Positions 1-8,132 of a DNA stretch of 64,000 nucleotides are shown here, in pieces. A model generated the notes under the pieces. That model was not told where the DNA came from, did not search any database, and was given only the letters and a program-made list of their open reading frames with translations. The number at the start of each line of letters is the position of its first letter. The stretch's first letter is position 1. Location of the stretch: positions 372,001 through 436,000 of the forward strand of contig NZ_AYSE01000004.1 in NCBI RefSeq assembly GCF_000504165.1, read 5' to 3'. This DNA comes from Bacillus sp. FJAT-14578 (GTDB lineage: Bacteria; Bacillota; Bacilli; Bacillales; Bacillaceae_H). A program made the position numbers and the translations under genes.

Positions 1-33
1 TATATCCGAAATCAATCCTTTTCTAACTTTCAT
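1..33 (-). CDS. 5' end of a gene running off the left edge
   Basis: Reading leftward, a GGAGGAACT ribosome-binding site sits directly before an ATG at 33, followed by 11 open codons (MKVRKGLISDI) to the window edge. The good Shine-Dalgarno and spacing support a real start. The product cannot be identified from 11 residues. Confidence 0.45.
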   Translation of the reverse strand, partial: MKVRKGLISDI

Positions 34-103
34 AGTTCCTCCAAATTGTCAATTTAACGGTTATTATAATCAAGAAAAAAATGTTTATGTTAATGGTGAG
101 TGT

Positions 104-352
104 ATGAAATATTCATTGATAGCGTCCGTCATCTTTGAACAAGTAGGTCGAAATTCAAACGACATAAGAAAGAGAATTGAAGAAATAGTGGCGATTACTG
201 AACAAGCTGCTGGCAGCACCCAACAAATAGCGTCATCCATCCAAGAACAAACTGCTTCCATGGAGGAAATTACTTCATCGTCAGTCGTATTAAACAAAAT
301 GTCTCACGAATTAAAAGAGGATATACATAAATTTAAAATTGATTACAAGTGA
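104..352 (+). pseudogene. C-terminal relic of a methyl-accepting chemotaxis protein
   Basis: Residues from about 10 onward (FEQVGRNSNDI, ITEQAAGSTQQIASSIQEQ, then SMEEITSSS) match the C-terminal end of the coiled-coil signalling domain of methyl-accepting chemotaxis proteins, with the usual Gln/Glu/Ala-Ser heptad pattern of the methylation helix. Full receptors have about 400-650 residues with a sensor domain, membrane segments and HAMP; here only the last 70-80 residues remain. There is no convincing ribosome-binding site and no upstream receptor sequence in the window. I read it as a remnant left by a deletion or rearrangement, so it should not signal. The family call is firm; the pseudogene status is inference. 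Confidence 0.7.
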
Positions 353-497
353 AAAATGCTCGGCACACAGAAAGATCTTCGTGAAGAGGGCTTTTTTTGG
401 TGGGGGAAAAATAATAATGGATAAAAAAGTTAGACCTTTCCTAACATCTCTCCATATGATAAACCATCTATCTAATTATTAAGGAAAGGTGATAAAT

Positions 498-767
498 ATG
501 GATAATTATTCATTTAGAAATTATAGGCCAGTACATGGCGGGTGGGGACACGCGAGTTGGGGGCATGGTCAAGGTCATGCGACGTGGGGGAACGGAACAC
601 CTGTGGGATATCATGGTTGGGGCTATCATCCTGGATTTGCAGCGGGTACTGTTACAGGCTTAGCAGTCGGTGCCGCAGCTTCTCCGCTCGCTCCATACCC
701 AGTTCCCGTTTATCCGCTATATCCGTACCCGTATCCATATCCGGTTCCATATTATCCTCAAAGCTAA
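498..767 (+). CDS. small Gly/His/Trp-rich protein with Pro-Tyr tail
   Basis: This 89-residue protein starts at the ATG at 498, seven bases after AAGGAAAGGTG; the GTG nine bases upstream overlaps that site and is less likely. The N-terminal half is rich in Gly, His and Trp (repeated GWGHASWGHGQGHATW-type units). A short hydrophobic Gly/Ala stretch (FAAGTVTGLAVGAAA) follows, and the tail is a Pro-Tyr-Val repeat (YPYPYPYPVPYYP). The composition resembles small spore-coat or envelope proteins of Bacillus, but no named family is recognised. It stands alone and ends in a hairpin. The function is unknown. Confidence 0.7.
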   Translation: MDNYSFRNYRPVHGGWGHASWGHGQGHATWGNGTPVGYHGWGYHPGFAAGTVTGLAVGAAASPLAPYPVPVYPLYPYPYPYPVPYYPQS

Positions 768-788
768 AGCTATCATCTCATTAAATCA

Positions 789-833
789 GCCGCTTCCTGT
801 TGTCTATGTAACAGAAAGCGGCAGTATTTTCTA
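789..833 (+). terminator. terminator after the Gly/His-rich gene
   Basis: A GCCGCTT...AAGCGGC stem (789-822) containing one mismatch is followed by a moderately T-rich stretch. It lies 20 bases after the stop codon at 767. Confidence 0.6.
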
Positions 834-1055
834 TAGGTGATTTGGATTAAAGGGTATTCTGTTCCATTGGGTATCAGTTTCCCTTTTTTTCTACACTAAC
901 ATTGTAAAACAGTTACTAAATAAAAGCCGATCATCCATATTGAGAGTGTTAAAAAATAACAGACATCCACACCTTTCTAAAATTTTAAAAATTTCTGTTT
1001 AATTCGACAATATTATATGATAAATTAAGAAAATAACCCGAAAGGATGAAGGAAG

Positions 1056-1370
1056 ATGTCACAAATTGAAAATGTTACGATCGTCAAGAAAGCGAATGTT
1101 TATTTTGATGGAAAAGTAACGAGCAGAACGGTTGTATTTCCAGATGGTACTAAGAAGACGTTAGGAATCATGCTTCCAGGCGAATATGAGTTTTCTACTT
1201 CATTGAAAGAAGAAATGGAGATCGCAGCGGGAAGTTTGGAATATAAATTAGAAGGGCAGGATTGGCAAACAATTGATGGAAGTGGTGTCTTCTATGTTCC
1301 GGCAAATGAAAAATTCCAATTAAAGGTACATACAGTTGCTGATTATTGTTGTTCGTATCTTGCTGAGTAG
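1056..1370 (+). CDS. ppnP: pyrimidine/purine nucleoside phosphorylase PpnP
   Basis: The 104-residue product matches the PpnP (formerly DUF1255/YaiE) family over its full length; the family is usually 93-105 residues. It folds as a single small cupin barrel and catalyses phosphorolysis of several nucleosides to free base and ribose 1-phosphate in the cytosol. Recognisable segments are [11 protein letters not shown] near residue 17, the PGEYEF turn, the ITxGxLEYKL-like strand ([11 protein letters not shown]) and the end [16 protein letters not shown]. The start ATG follows GAAAGGATGAAGGAAG. It is monocistronic and closed by a terminator at 1377-1403. The call is confident by family; the substrate range is not readable from sequence. 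Confidence 0.9.
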   Translation: MSQIENVTIVKKANVYFDGKVTSRTVVFPDGTKKTLGIMLPGEYEFSTSLKEEMEIAAGSLEYKLEGQDWQTIDGSGVFYVPANEKFQLKVHTVADYCCSYLAE

Positions 1371-1376
1371 TACAAG

Positions 1377-1403
1377 AGAGCAGTCATATGGCTGCTCTTT
1401 TTT
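1377..1403 (+). terminator. ppnP terminator
   Basis: AGAGCAG and CTGCTCT arms with an 8-base loop are followed by TTTTTT, seven bases after the ppnP stop. Confidence 0.85.
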
Positions 1404-1508
1404 GCTGGGAGAAAAGAGGAATTCCATTTTTGGATAAAATTTATTGAAGGAAAAATGGTTGAATGGTAATCTAAAAAAATAATATTGCTCATTGAAGGAG
1501 CTTGAGTG

Positions 1509-2024
1509 ATGCCGAAGATTTCTCTTGCAGAAGCTGTGAAATTAAAAAGTGTATTATCTAAACGAATACATGAATTAGAAGACGAAATGGACCGGGTAGC
1601 ATTTGTGGAAATTGAAAAGGGAAGTAAAGTGCCTAAACAAGTCCGAACACTTGCGGATGTTGAACAGGATATAGAAGAGATTCGCAAAGATTTTCGGTTG
1701 CTTGATAGGCTCATGTATCAAGCGAATATTGATAACGAAGTGGTATTTAATGATGAATCCCTGACCATCGTTGAAGCGATAGAGTTGGCGACTCAACTGC
1801 GTGCAAAGGCTCGAAAATATAAGGAATACGGTGCAGCAGCCAAAGAAGACTATCCGTATTCCTATGGTGAAACGGTATCGATCATTAAAGTGGCCATGTT
1901 TGAGCCGGAAGCATACCGTTTAAAAGGATTGGAAATCGAAAGACAAGCCAACAGATTGTCCAATTTAATTAATGCAAAAAACTACTCAATAGAATTAGAT
2001 TTTGATAGTGAAAAGTACTTCTAA
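1509..2024 (+). CDS. DIP1984/septicolysin-family helical protein
   Basis: The 171-residue protein is almost entirely helical and charged (LAEAVKLKSVLSKRIHELEDEMDRVAF, then DVEQDIEEIRKDFRLLDRL). The opening 'SLAEAVKLKSVLSKRIHEL' and the central IxxAN motif (MYQANIDNEV) match the DIP1984 family, also labelled septicolysin, of about 150-170 residues. The function of that family is not established. AAGGAG lies 8 bases before the ATG at 1509; a GTG at 1506 is an in-frame alternative. The last codons, encoding FDSEKYF, lie inside the 345-bp dispersed repeat that starts at 2000, so the C-terminus may have been supplied by insertion of that repeat. Confidence 0.6.
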   Translation: MPKISLAEAVKLKSVLSKRIHELEDEMDRVAFVEIEKGSKVPKQVRTLADVEQDIEEIRKDFRLLDRLMYQANIDNEVVFNDESLTIVEAIELATQLRAKARKYKEYGAAAKEDYPYSYGETVSIIKVAMFEPEAYRLKGLEIERQANRLSNLINAKNYSIELDFDSEKYF

Positions 2025-2346
2025 ACCTTGAAGAGGTGAGACTCCGCTTCAAGGCATAGAAGGAGAAACTTTTGCGTACTCTGGTACTCTTGTAAGGGCG
2101 AACGGTAAAACCCATCATCCAATAACCCATTACATTCTTACCTGTTACCGATAACCAACTATAGCAATGGAAGGTCGCTGACCAATTCCTCTGATTCTTT
2201 CATCTCCTTCTATGAATCCCCCATCCTATGGATGGGGGATTATTAATTTATCTCTCATTAATTTGTTCTTATAAATGCATGTTCTAAAAAATAAATCTTA
2301 CAAATAAAAAAGAAGTTCGATTTATATTTTGGAACTTCTTTTTGCT
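2000..2346 (+). repeat. 345-bp dispersed repeat, copy 1 (possible solo omega-RNA/right end)
   Basis: This segment recurs at 14880-15218 with roughly 85-90 percent identity by eye. It contains a CCTTGAAG/CTTCAAGG stem (about 2027-2055), a conserved central block around GCGTACTCTGGTACTCTTG, a perfect 12-bp stem with a TAT loop (2215-2241, arms AATCCCCCATCC and GGATGGGGGATT), and a 3' terminator-like stem ending GGAACTTCTTTTT. It begins inside the 3' end of the preceding gene. The G-rich terminal hairpin resembles right ends and omega-RNAs of IS200/IS605-family elements, but no tnpB or tnpA accompanies it. What it does is inference. Confidence 0.8.
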
Positions 2347-2582
2347 ATTAGATAGAGAAGGGGGTGTTTTAACATAGTCCGGGAGAATTCCCCTTTTTCA
2401 AGGAGCGTGAAGGGCACAGCCCAGTGAGTAGGGAGGGGATGAATGCCGGTTCGTGGTAGCCGAAAAGCTTTTGGTTGGCAGAACTTCTCGATCTTTGTCG
2501 AAAGAAAAAAGGAAAATACTTCTATTATCTTATTGAATCGAATATATGTTCGTTATATGATGATGGCAAGGGAGGTGACTTC

Positions 2583-3773
2583 ATGTATCGAACGTTGAAA
2601 ACGGCCTTTTCGGCCAACCGACAGACGCTTCAACATTTGTTTGACATACGCCGGATGTGCGGAACGATTTGGAATGACTGCGTGCAGCTTGCCCGCTATT
2701 ATTATCGGATTCACGGTTCGTGGATCAACCAAAGCGATCTTCAGTCCGAACTCAAAGGGCTGTACCCTCTTCACAGCCAGACGATACAAGCCGTGTGCCA
2801 CAAGTTTCTGCATGCCCGGGACGGGGTTCGCAAAGCACGGAAAACGAATCCGTCTATCCGGTATCCATACAAGGAGAAGTTCGTTTTTCATCCGAAATGG
2901 GTCGACAAATCCTTCTTGATCGAAGGGCGCAAGCTGACCCTCAGCCTGGGCAGATGGAATAAGAAACAACAGGCATCGCTTGTATTGATGCTTGCCTCTG
3001 TCCCAAACGGCGTGGTCAAAGAAGTGGAACTCATCTATGATGGCCAGTGGCATGCCTGTTTGTCGTATGAAGACAGGATACAGCCCGTACCGGTGCAAGA
3101 CGGCCATACGGCAGCGATTGATCCAGGTGAGATTCATACGATTGCCGCTGTCTGTACAAACGGACAAGCTCTCGTCATTTCGGGAAGGAAAATGCGCAGC
3201 ATCCACCGCCTGCGAAACAAAAAAGTGAAGGAATTGCAAATTCTCATGAGCCGGTGTCAAAAAGGTTCAAGGAAATGGCGTCAATACAATCGGGCGAAGA
3301 CATACATCCTCTCTAAAAGCGAGCGGCAGCTCGGGGATATCTTGCATAAGACGACACGCGCTTTTGTGGACTGGTGCGTGGAACAGGGAGTCGGCCATGT
3401 CGCCCTTGGAGATGTGGAAGGCGTGCAGCGACACACCAGCAAGCGAAACAAACGTCGGAAACAAGTACGGTCCAAAAAAATCAACCAGAAACTCAGCACT
3501 TGGAGCTTTGGGAAGGTCAGCGCTCAGTTAACGTATAAACTAGAAGCAGTAGGGATCTCGCTATCAAAAGAAAATGAAGCCTATACCACGCAAGCATGCC
3601 CTGCTTGCGGGAAACGGAATAAAGTCCGTTCACGAAACTATCGCTGTGTCTGCGGGTATGAACAGCATCGGGATGTCCATGGTGCGGGGAATATCTTATC
3701 CCAGTATCTGCACGGGAAGTTCCTAAAAGTGATGATGGCCAGCATCACGTATCTACGGCCTGTACAGGCGTAG
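2583..3773 (+). CDS. tnpB: RNA-guided nuclease TnpB
   Basis: The 396-residue protein starts at the ATG 2583 behind GGGAGGTG; longer upstream reading lacks such a site. TnpB proteins are omega-RNA-guided DNA endonucleases that help transposons persist at their sites. The N-terminal part (1-170) matches the wedge/REC region, including FDIRRMCGTIWNDCV. The RuvC-I aspartate is in AAIDPGEIHT (D180). A four-Cys zinc ribbon is present (C339, C342, C355, C357). RuvC-III is in EQHRDVHGAGNIL (D364). At RuvC-II the usual Glu-Asp-Leu is replaced by GDVEG (G276, D277, E279), so the catalytic acidic residue is shifted or substituted. The frame is intact with no internal stop. Confidence 0.9.
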   Translation: MYRTLKTAFSANRQTLQHLFDIRRMCGTIWNDCVQLARYYYRIHGSWINQSDLQSELKGLYPLHSQTIQAVCHKFLHARDGVRKARKTNPSIRYPYKEKFVFHPKWVDKSFLIEGRKLTLSLGRWNKKQQASLVLMLASVPNGVVKEVELIYDGQWHACLSYEDRIQPVPVQDGHTAAIDPGEIHTIAAVCTNGQALVISGRKMRSIHRLRNKKVKELQILMSRCQKGSRKWRQYNRAKTYILSKSERQLGDILHKTTRAFVDWCVEQGVGHVALGDVEGVQRHTSKRNKRRKQVRSKKINQKLSTWSFGKVSAQLTYKLEAVGISLSKENEAYTTQACPACGKRNKVRSRNYRCVCGYEQHRDVHGAGNILSQYLHGKFLKVMMASITYLRPVQA

Positions 3774-4020
3774 TAGACGGGTAGAACCGCCCCGGGAGGA
3801 GAGGCCTTCGAAATCGACTCTCCTCCTGTTGCTTACGGTGGCAGCAAGCAGTCGGGAGACCCCTTGCGTCAAGACCACTGCTTCCGTATGGGAGCGTCAG
3901 TCCCCGAGAAAGACGAGGGTGTCGTGTACACCTATGGACATCGTCCAGCTTCTGATTCCGAGGGGATCGACAAGAAACCCCCACCTCCAGCGCGAAGCGA
4001 TAGGTGGGGGAGGTTCATAA
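3774..4020 (+). ncRNA. putative omega-RNA / right end of the TnpB element
   Basis: About 245 bases directly after tnpB are GC-rich and full of stems. One is GGGAGGAGAG paired with CTCTCCTCC (about 3796-3829). The terminal stem is CCCCCACCT/AGGTGGGGG (3978-3986 with 4002-4010). In characterised IS200/IS605 elements the omega-RNA starts in or near the tnpB 3' end and runs through the right end, so that the flanking host DNA becomes the guide. By that rule the guide here would start at about 4019-4021. Structure is seen; transcription is inferred. Confidence 0.65.
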
Positions 4021-4139
4021 CAGTCAGGAAACCTTTATTCATCAGCTTAGGAGCTTAAATTTTTTGGTCACATTTCACCTTAGTATAATTTAGCAAATAA
4101 AAAGAAAAATAAGTAATAATTCACTAAAGGGGACTCTAA

Positions 4140-4601
4140 ATGATAATTAGTATCTATTTTATACTGTCTTGGCTCATAATAGCGAGTGTAATTTTATCGA
4201 GGAGTGAACTCCCTTTAAAGGTAGCGTCATTTTTATACTTGGTAGCATGCTTGGTTCATACTCACATGTATATTTTAATACCTGAAAACTTCAAAGGATT
4301 TACAGTAAGCGAAAGTCCACCTTACTATCTTTCATTCATACTTTGGAGAACTCTCATCGTACCTGCATTCATTGTATTAATTTTTAAATTTATGTATAAG
4401 CCTTTTGTGAAGGGAGGAAGATTATTACTCTTTGCTGGTTTGTTTACATTATCAATGTCTTTAGTTGAAGGAGCAGGGGAAATATTACAGCTGTATACGT
4501 TTAAGTGGTGGAATTTTTATTGGTCGCTTCTTTATTATGGGTCAATGTTTCTGTTTTCTTATTTATTATCCATTTGGTTTGAAAGAATGGAGGAGCCTTA
4601 G
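4140..4601 (+). CDS. CBO0543-like multipass membrane protein (first of pair)
   Basis: The 153-residue protein has about four to five hydrophobic segments (residues 2-20, 25-45, 64-87, 95-115, 125-147) separated by short polar loops with Trp/Tyr-rich edges (TFKWWNFYWSLLYYGS). The architecture resembles the CBO0543 family of small membrane proteins found in spore-formers; the function is unknown. The start ATG follows AAGGGGACT. Its stop is three bases before the next gene, which has the same architecture, so the two are probably co-transcribed and may act as a pair. The family assignment is moderate. Confidence 0.6.
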   Translation: MIISIYFILSWLIIASVILSRSELPLKVASFLYLVACLVHTHMYILIPENFKGFTVSESPPYYLSFILWRTLIVPAFIVLIFKFMYKPFVKGGRLLLFAGLFTLSMSLVEGAGEILQLYTFKWWNFYWSLLYYGSMFLFSYLLSIWFERMEEP

Positions 4602-4604
4602 TCG

Positions 4605-5090
4605 ATGATTGTTGAAAAAGCCTTTGATATAAATGACTGGGTAGTCCTCGTAAGTATTATGGTCGTTTGGACAATCTTCTTTCGTCTTCCTAAAACCTTT
4701 CCTAGACAAATTACCGTTTTAATAATGTTGTATGGCCTCACATTTGCAAGTGTGCTTGATAATTCCTTTGGAGCCAAAGCTTTTGATTTCTACGACATTA
4801 TGGATGGTCCTGTTTATACTGTTATGGATGCTTTCGTTTACTTTCTTTACCCGCCTTTCGCCTATTTTTTTATCTATATTTATCATTTGTTAAAAATTAA
4901 ATCACAAGGTATTATCCTATACATCCTTCTGTGGTCATTACTCTCAATTTTTGTGGAACTTGTTTATGAAAATACTCACGTTTTTACATATAAGAATGGG
5001 TACAATCTATTTTATTCTTTTTGTATATATCTTACAGTGCAAAGTGGGTTATTGCTATTTTTTAGAGTGATAAATGAAAGGGAAAAGTAA
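4605..5090 (+). CDS. CBO0543-like multipass membrane protein (second of pair)
   Basis: The 161-residue membrane protein has five or so predicted membrane segments. It carries the FGAKAFDFYDIMD and DAFVYFLYPPFAYFFIYIYHLL blocks typical of CBO0543-type proteins, followed by ELVYENTHVFTYKNGY near residue 122. Its start at 4605 follows GGAGGAG placed within the end of the upstream gene, which indicates an operon of two. No catalytic motif is visible, and the function is unknown. Confidence 0.65.
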   Translation: MIVEKAFDINDWVVLVSIMVVWTIFFRLPKTFPRQITVLIMLYGLTFASVLDNSFGAKAFDFYDIMDGPVYTVMDAFVYFLYPPFAYFFIYIYHLLKIKSQGIILYILLWSLLSIFVELVYENTHVFTYKNGYNLFYSFCIYLTVQSGLLLFFRVINEREK

Positions 5091-5179
5091 TACTATTTAA
5101 AACTTAATAAGTATACAAAAGTCCCCCTAAAATATACTATAAATTAAGTTTATCCCTATCCTAAGAACCCGATAAGTTT

Positions 5180-5225
5180 ACCTTCAATCAGTGGGCATGA
5201 AGAAAAACACCCACCGATTGAAGGT
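5180..5225. repeat. hairpin copy of the CTTCNATCAG dispersed repeat
   Basis: Arms ACCTTCAATCAGTGGG (5180-5195) and CCCACCGATTGAAGGT (5210-5225) pair at 15 of 16 positions. It lies between two convergent genes and could terminate both. Related half- or whole copies lie at 10953, 14269 and 23985. Confidence 0.75.
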
Positions 5226-5232
5226 TCCTTTA

Positions 5233-5469
5233 TTATTTTGGTAAAACGGTTTTCATTTGCCTGCTCATGATTCTACTTGTAATTGGTTGTTCGGTTGCCT
5301 GTAACCTCTTATTTCCACGACCTCTTGTCATTCCATAAGTGGCAACAGCCCCAATCCCTAGACTCAATAATGAAAGCATCATGCCTCTATTATTACGTCG
5401 ATTCCCAAATATCCATCTATTACCGCGACCGAAATTGAATAAGGAAGTTAACCAGCGTAAGTTGTTCAT
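5233..5469 (-). CDS. small basic one-helix membrane protein
   Basis: The 78-residue product starts at MNNLRWLTSLF behind AGAGGT; the longer reading to 5517 lacks a site of its own. It is Arg/Asn/Gly-rich around a single hydrophobic segment, MLSLLSLGIGAVATYGM, near residues 31-47, and is basic at the C-terminus. Segments of this kind occur in the small YrzQ/DUF3918-like proteins of Bacillus, but that match is weak. The function is unknown. Confidence 0.55.
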   Translation of the reverse strand: MNNLRWLTSLFNFGRGNRWIFGNRRNNRGMMLSLLSLGIGAVATYGMTRGRGNKRLQATEQPITSRIMSRQMKTVLPK

Positions 5470-5647
5470 TATGTGATGACCTCTTTGGTATTTGTTTGAA
5501 AGAAAATATCCTTTCAACGTCTTTATTTTTTGATGATTTTATGTATATATACTGGGAAAATAAAACTATTCAGTATGGTTTACCATTTATATGACATAAT
5601 ATTATTGGTATTTTTCATGGATCAGTGTATAGAAGTGAGGTTAGAAA

Positions 5648-6322
5648 ATGTTTATTTTTGTTGGGAAGTTAATTTTGCTTTTTGGTTTGGTAATTATGGC
5701 AATGCGTTGTATGGGAAAAACCTTGTTGGCCCAGTTGACTCCGCCTGACCTTGCCGCCATTGTGTTTCTCGTCACATTAGCCATCACCCCCCTCAAAGCT
5801 GACGGATTGGAACAGGCCATTATAGGAATCATTACCATCGTCGTCATGTACCTGTTATTTTCTAAATTAAGTCTTTTCCGATGGTTAAACCGGCTGTTCA
5901 TCGGTCAGCCGACCATTTTGATTAAACATGGGAAAATCTCAAAAAGAGAACTGCGAAAAACCCGTTTTCCTCTCGTGGAGCTATTGTCAGCCATTCGGAC
6001 TGCAGGATATCCCAACATACAGGATCTCGATTATGTGATTCTCGAACCGAATGGAGATCTCAGTATATTACCGAACCAATCTGTTGTCAATTTGACGCCC
6101 AAACACTTAAACATCGAGACGGACTATCAAGGACTGCCGATTGCTGTGGTCGTCGAAGGAAAAATTCAGCATAAAAATTTAAGATTGATTCAAAAGGATG
6201 AAAAATGGCTCCGTGAACAGTTGGTGAACAAAGGATTTAACCGACTCAATACCATTTTTTATGCAGCCGTCAGCGATAAAGACCATTCTTTAGTCGTTGA
6301 TATGGGCAATCAGAACGCTTAA
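5648..6322 (+). CDS. DUF421 membrane protein (YetF-like)
   Basis: The 224-residue protein has the DUF421 layout: three membrane segments at residues 3-21, 32-50 and 56-75, then a soluble two-part domain. Signature stretches are RCMGKTLLAQLTPPDLAAIVFL, the FIGQPTILIKHGKI turn near residue 93, DLDYVILEPNGDLSILP, and LPIAVVVEGKI. Family members in Bacillus are often expressed in sporulation and several affect germination, but no biochemical role is proven. GTGAGG precedes the ATG. It is monocistronic. Confidence 0.85.
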   Translation: MFIFVGKLILLFGLVIMAMRCMGKTLLAQLTPPDLAAIVFLVTLAITPLKADGLEQAIIGIITIVVMYLLFSKLSLFRWLNRLFIGQPTILIKHGKISKRELRKTRFPLVELLSAIRTAGYPNIQDLDYVILEPNGDLSILPNQSVVNLTPKHLNIETDYQGLPIAVVVEGKIQHKNLRLIQKDEKWLREQLVNKGFNRLNTIFYAAVSDKDHSLVVDMGNQNA

Positions 6323-6475
6323 TTTTACATACACTCATTTTCTGCAGAAAATGAAAAGAAGTGATCACAAAAAAACGATCAATATGTCAATCTAATTACT
6401 GTAAAAGTCACTGTAAATGAAAATATTCAATAAAGAAATTCTTTGTTGGTAAACAAAGATGAATTAAGTCCATTA

Positions 6476-6510
6476 AAAAGCGCCGGCCTACTATTGTCAG
6501 CGCTTTTTTC
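6476..6510 (+). terminator. terminator in the 6323-6715 gap
   Basis: AAAAAGCGC pairs with GCGCTTTTT across a 16-base loop. It is the only clear feature of the 390-base gap, apart from a small TGGATTTTAAAAATCCA palindrome near 6622 of unknown role. Confidence 0.75.
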
Positions 6511-6715
6511 ATATAAGTTTGATTTTATTGTATCTCTACTTCGCTATACACTGTTTTTATCACTCCTTGAGTATGACCGAGTTTGATCGATTTCTTGCAT
6601 TAGAACCGATTAAACCTTTTTTGGATTTTAAAAATCCAGAGTTATCACTATGGATATGTTGTTTATTAAATTGCACATAATAAAAATTGTAATTTAATGG
6701 TGAGGAAGTGATTTT

Positions 6716-8016
6716 GTGGAGAATGGAATCCGAAGCCTTCATTCCTTGTTTATAGGAATTGACGTCGGTTCAACAACCGTCAAGGCTACAGTGGTAAACC
6801 CGGATAATAAAGAAATTCTTTGGTCAGATTATCAACGGCACAATACGAAGCAGGCTGAAATGGTTCAGGAATTTTTAATCCGGATCGGGCATGAGTTTTC
6901 TGATGTGAAGAAAGAAGATATTCGCGTGTTTATTACAGGATCCGGCGGAGGGCCCATTGCCGAGCATATTGGAGCTAAGTTTGTTCAAGAAGTGAATGCG
7001 GTGACGATGTCAGTGGAAGAGCTTCACCCGGACGTTGGCAGTGTGATTGAACTTGGAGGACAAGACGCCAAAATCATTATTTTTAAAGAAAACGAAGAAA
7101 CCGGTAACAAGCAAGCGATTACGTCGATGAATGACAAATGCGCCTCTGGTACGGGTGCTACGATTGATAAGTGCATGATTAAGGTCGGACTGCCGGAAGA
7201 GGAAGTAGCCAAGCTGGAATTTGATGATTCAAAGCTTCATCATGTTGCGGCCAAATGCGGCGTATTTGCTGAAACAGACATTGTGAATCTGGTGAAAAGC
7301 AGTATTCCATCACCTGAAATTATGTGTTCATTGGCAGACGCTATGACACCCTCAAGCGGATGAACTTGCGCCAGGCCGATTCCGGTCGTAAAGGCCTGGA
7401 AGGAAAGAAACCTCAGCTGCGTCTGCGCATGTTGCAGTTAGCTGACCGTACTGTAAGAGTGATGTTCCAAACGTATGCCAAAGCAATTGGACTGCGCGGT
7501 TATCACTTGCCTGATATGGATGAGATTGCGAAGGTCGCTCATAATCACTATAACAACCATCTAAGAGGCGGGGAGGGACATATGGAGGTCGGCAAGCTGA
7601 TTCTCAATGTAGTAAAGCGTAAAGTGAATATGACAGTTTCGGTTAAGCCTTTCGGATGTATGCCTTCATCAGGTGTTTCCGACGGCGTCCAATCATTGAT
7701 TACCGAGATTCACCCAGAAGCGATTTTTCTTCCTATTGAAACAACGGGAGATGGGGCAATCAATGTATATAGCCGAATTCAAATGATGCTGTTTAAGGCA
7801 AAGCAGGCGGCACAGAAGGAGTTTGATGAAGCCTTAATGAAAAAAGGGGTTACGGTTGAGAAGCTTCGAATGATGGATTCTTCCCAATCTACCCGTCCAC
7901 TGCAAACAAGCCGCCATGTTGTTGCTTGTACAGCGGCCAATATGGTATATAGTACACGTGGTTTTTTTAACTGGTTTTCGTTCCGGAGAAACAAAGAAGA
8001 GATGGAAAGCATTTAG
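6716..8016 (+). pseudogene. 2-hydroxyacyl-CoA dehydratase activase-related protein, internally deleted
   Basis: The first part (6716-7363) is the BadF/BadG/BcrA/BcrD ATPase domain: GIDVGSTTVKATV phosphate loop, TGSGGG, GGQDAKII, KCASGTGATID with an iron-sulfur Cys, and AAKCGVFAETDIVNL. The second part (about 7340-8016, next frame) is the C-terminal end of the activase-related family: VKPFGCMPSSGVSDGVQSL and EAIFLPIETTGDGAINVYSR. The two halves overlap in different frames near 7340-7363, and the long middle of the normal 1000-plus-residue protein is absent. So a large internal deletion has joined the ends out of frame. The start is GTG after GGTGAGGAAG. A second decayed copy of the tail lies at 12541-12690. 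Confidence 0.85.
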
Positions 8017-8076
8017 TGCAATTACCTATTGAAAGAAGGATTTGTTCATATTCGAAAAAGAGAATTAAATAAAAAA

Positions 8077-8118
8077 GGGCGTCCAAAATCAAGGAAAGGC
8101 ATGTGGTTTTGGGCGCCC
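8077..8118. terminator. bidirectional terminator between convergent genes
   Basis: GGGCGTCCAAAA pairs with TTTTGGGCGCCC (one G-U) and is preceded by an A tract. A diverged copy occurs at about 12647-12690. Confidence 0.75.
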
Positions 8119-8132
8119 CATCAACTGAATCA

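Larger units (their letters stand above)
2373..4020 (+). mobile_element. IS1341-type (IS200/IS605 family) TnpB-only element
   Basis: One intact tnpB gene is flanked by a structured left end (about 2373-2582) and a long structured right end with a terminal hairpin (3978-4010). No tnpA is present, as in IS1341-type elements that move only with a TnpA supplied elsewhere. The left boundary is placed after TTTAA (2368-2372), a plausible target-adjacent motif. The right boundary is placed after the terminal hairpin near TTCAT (4014-4018). Both boundaries are estimates to within 10-20 bases. The element is visibly more GC-rich than its neighbours, which suggests recent transfer from a Geobacillus-like source. 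Confidence 0.8.

Noticed and set aside
2553..3260. Long minus-strand frame opposite tnpB
   Set aside because: Shadow of the GC-rich tnpB gene; no ribosome site and no protein family texture.
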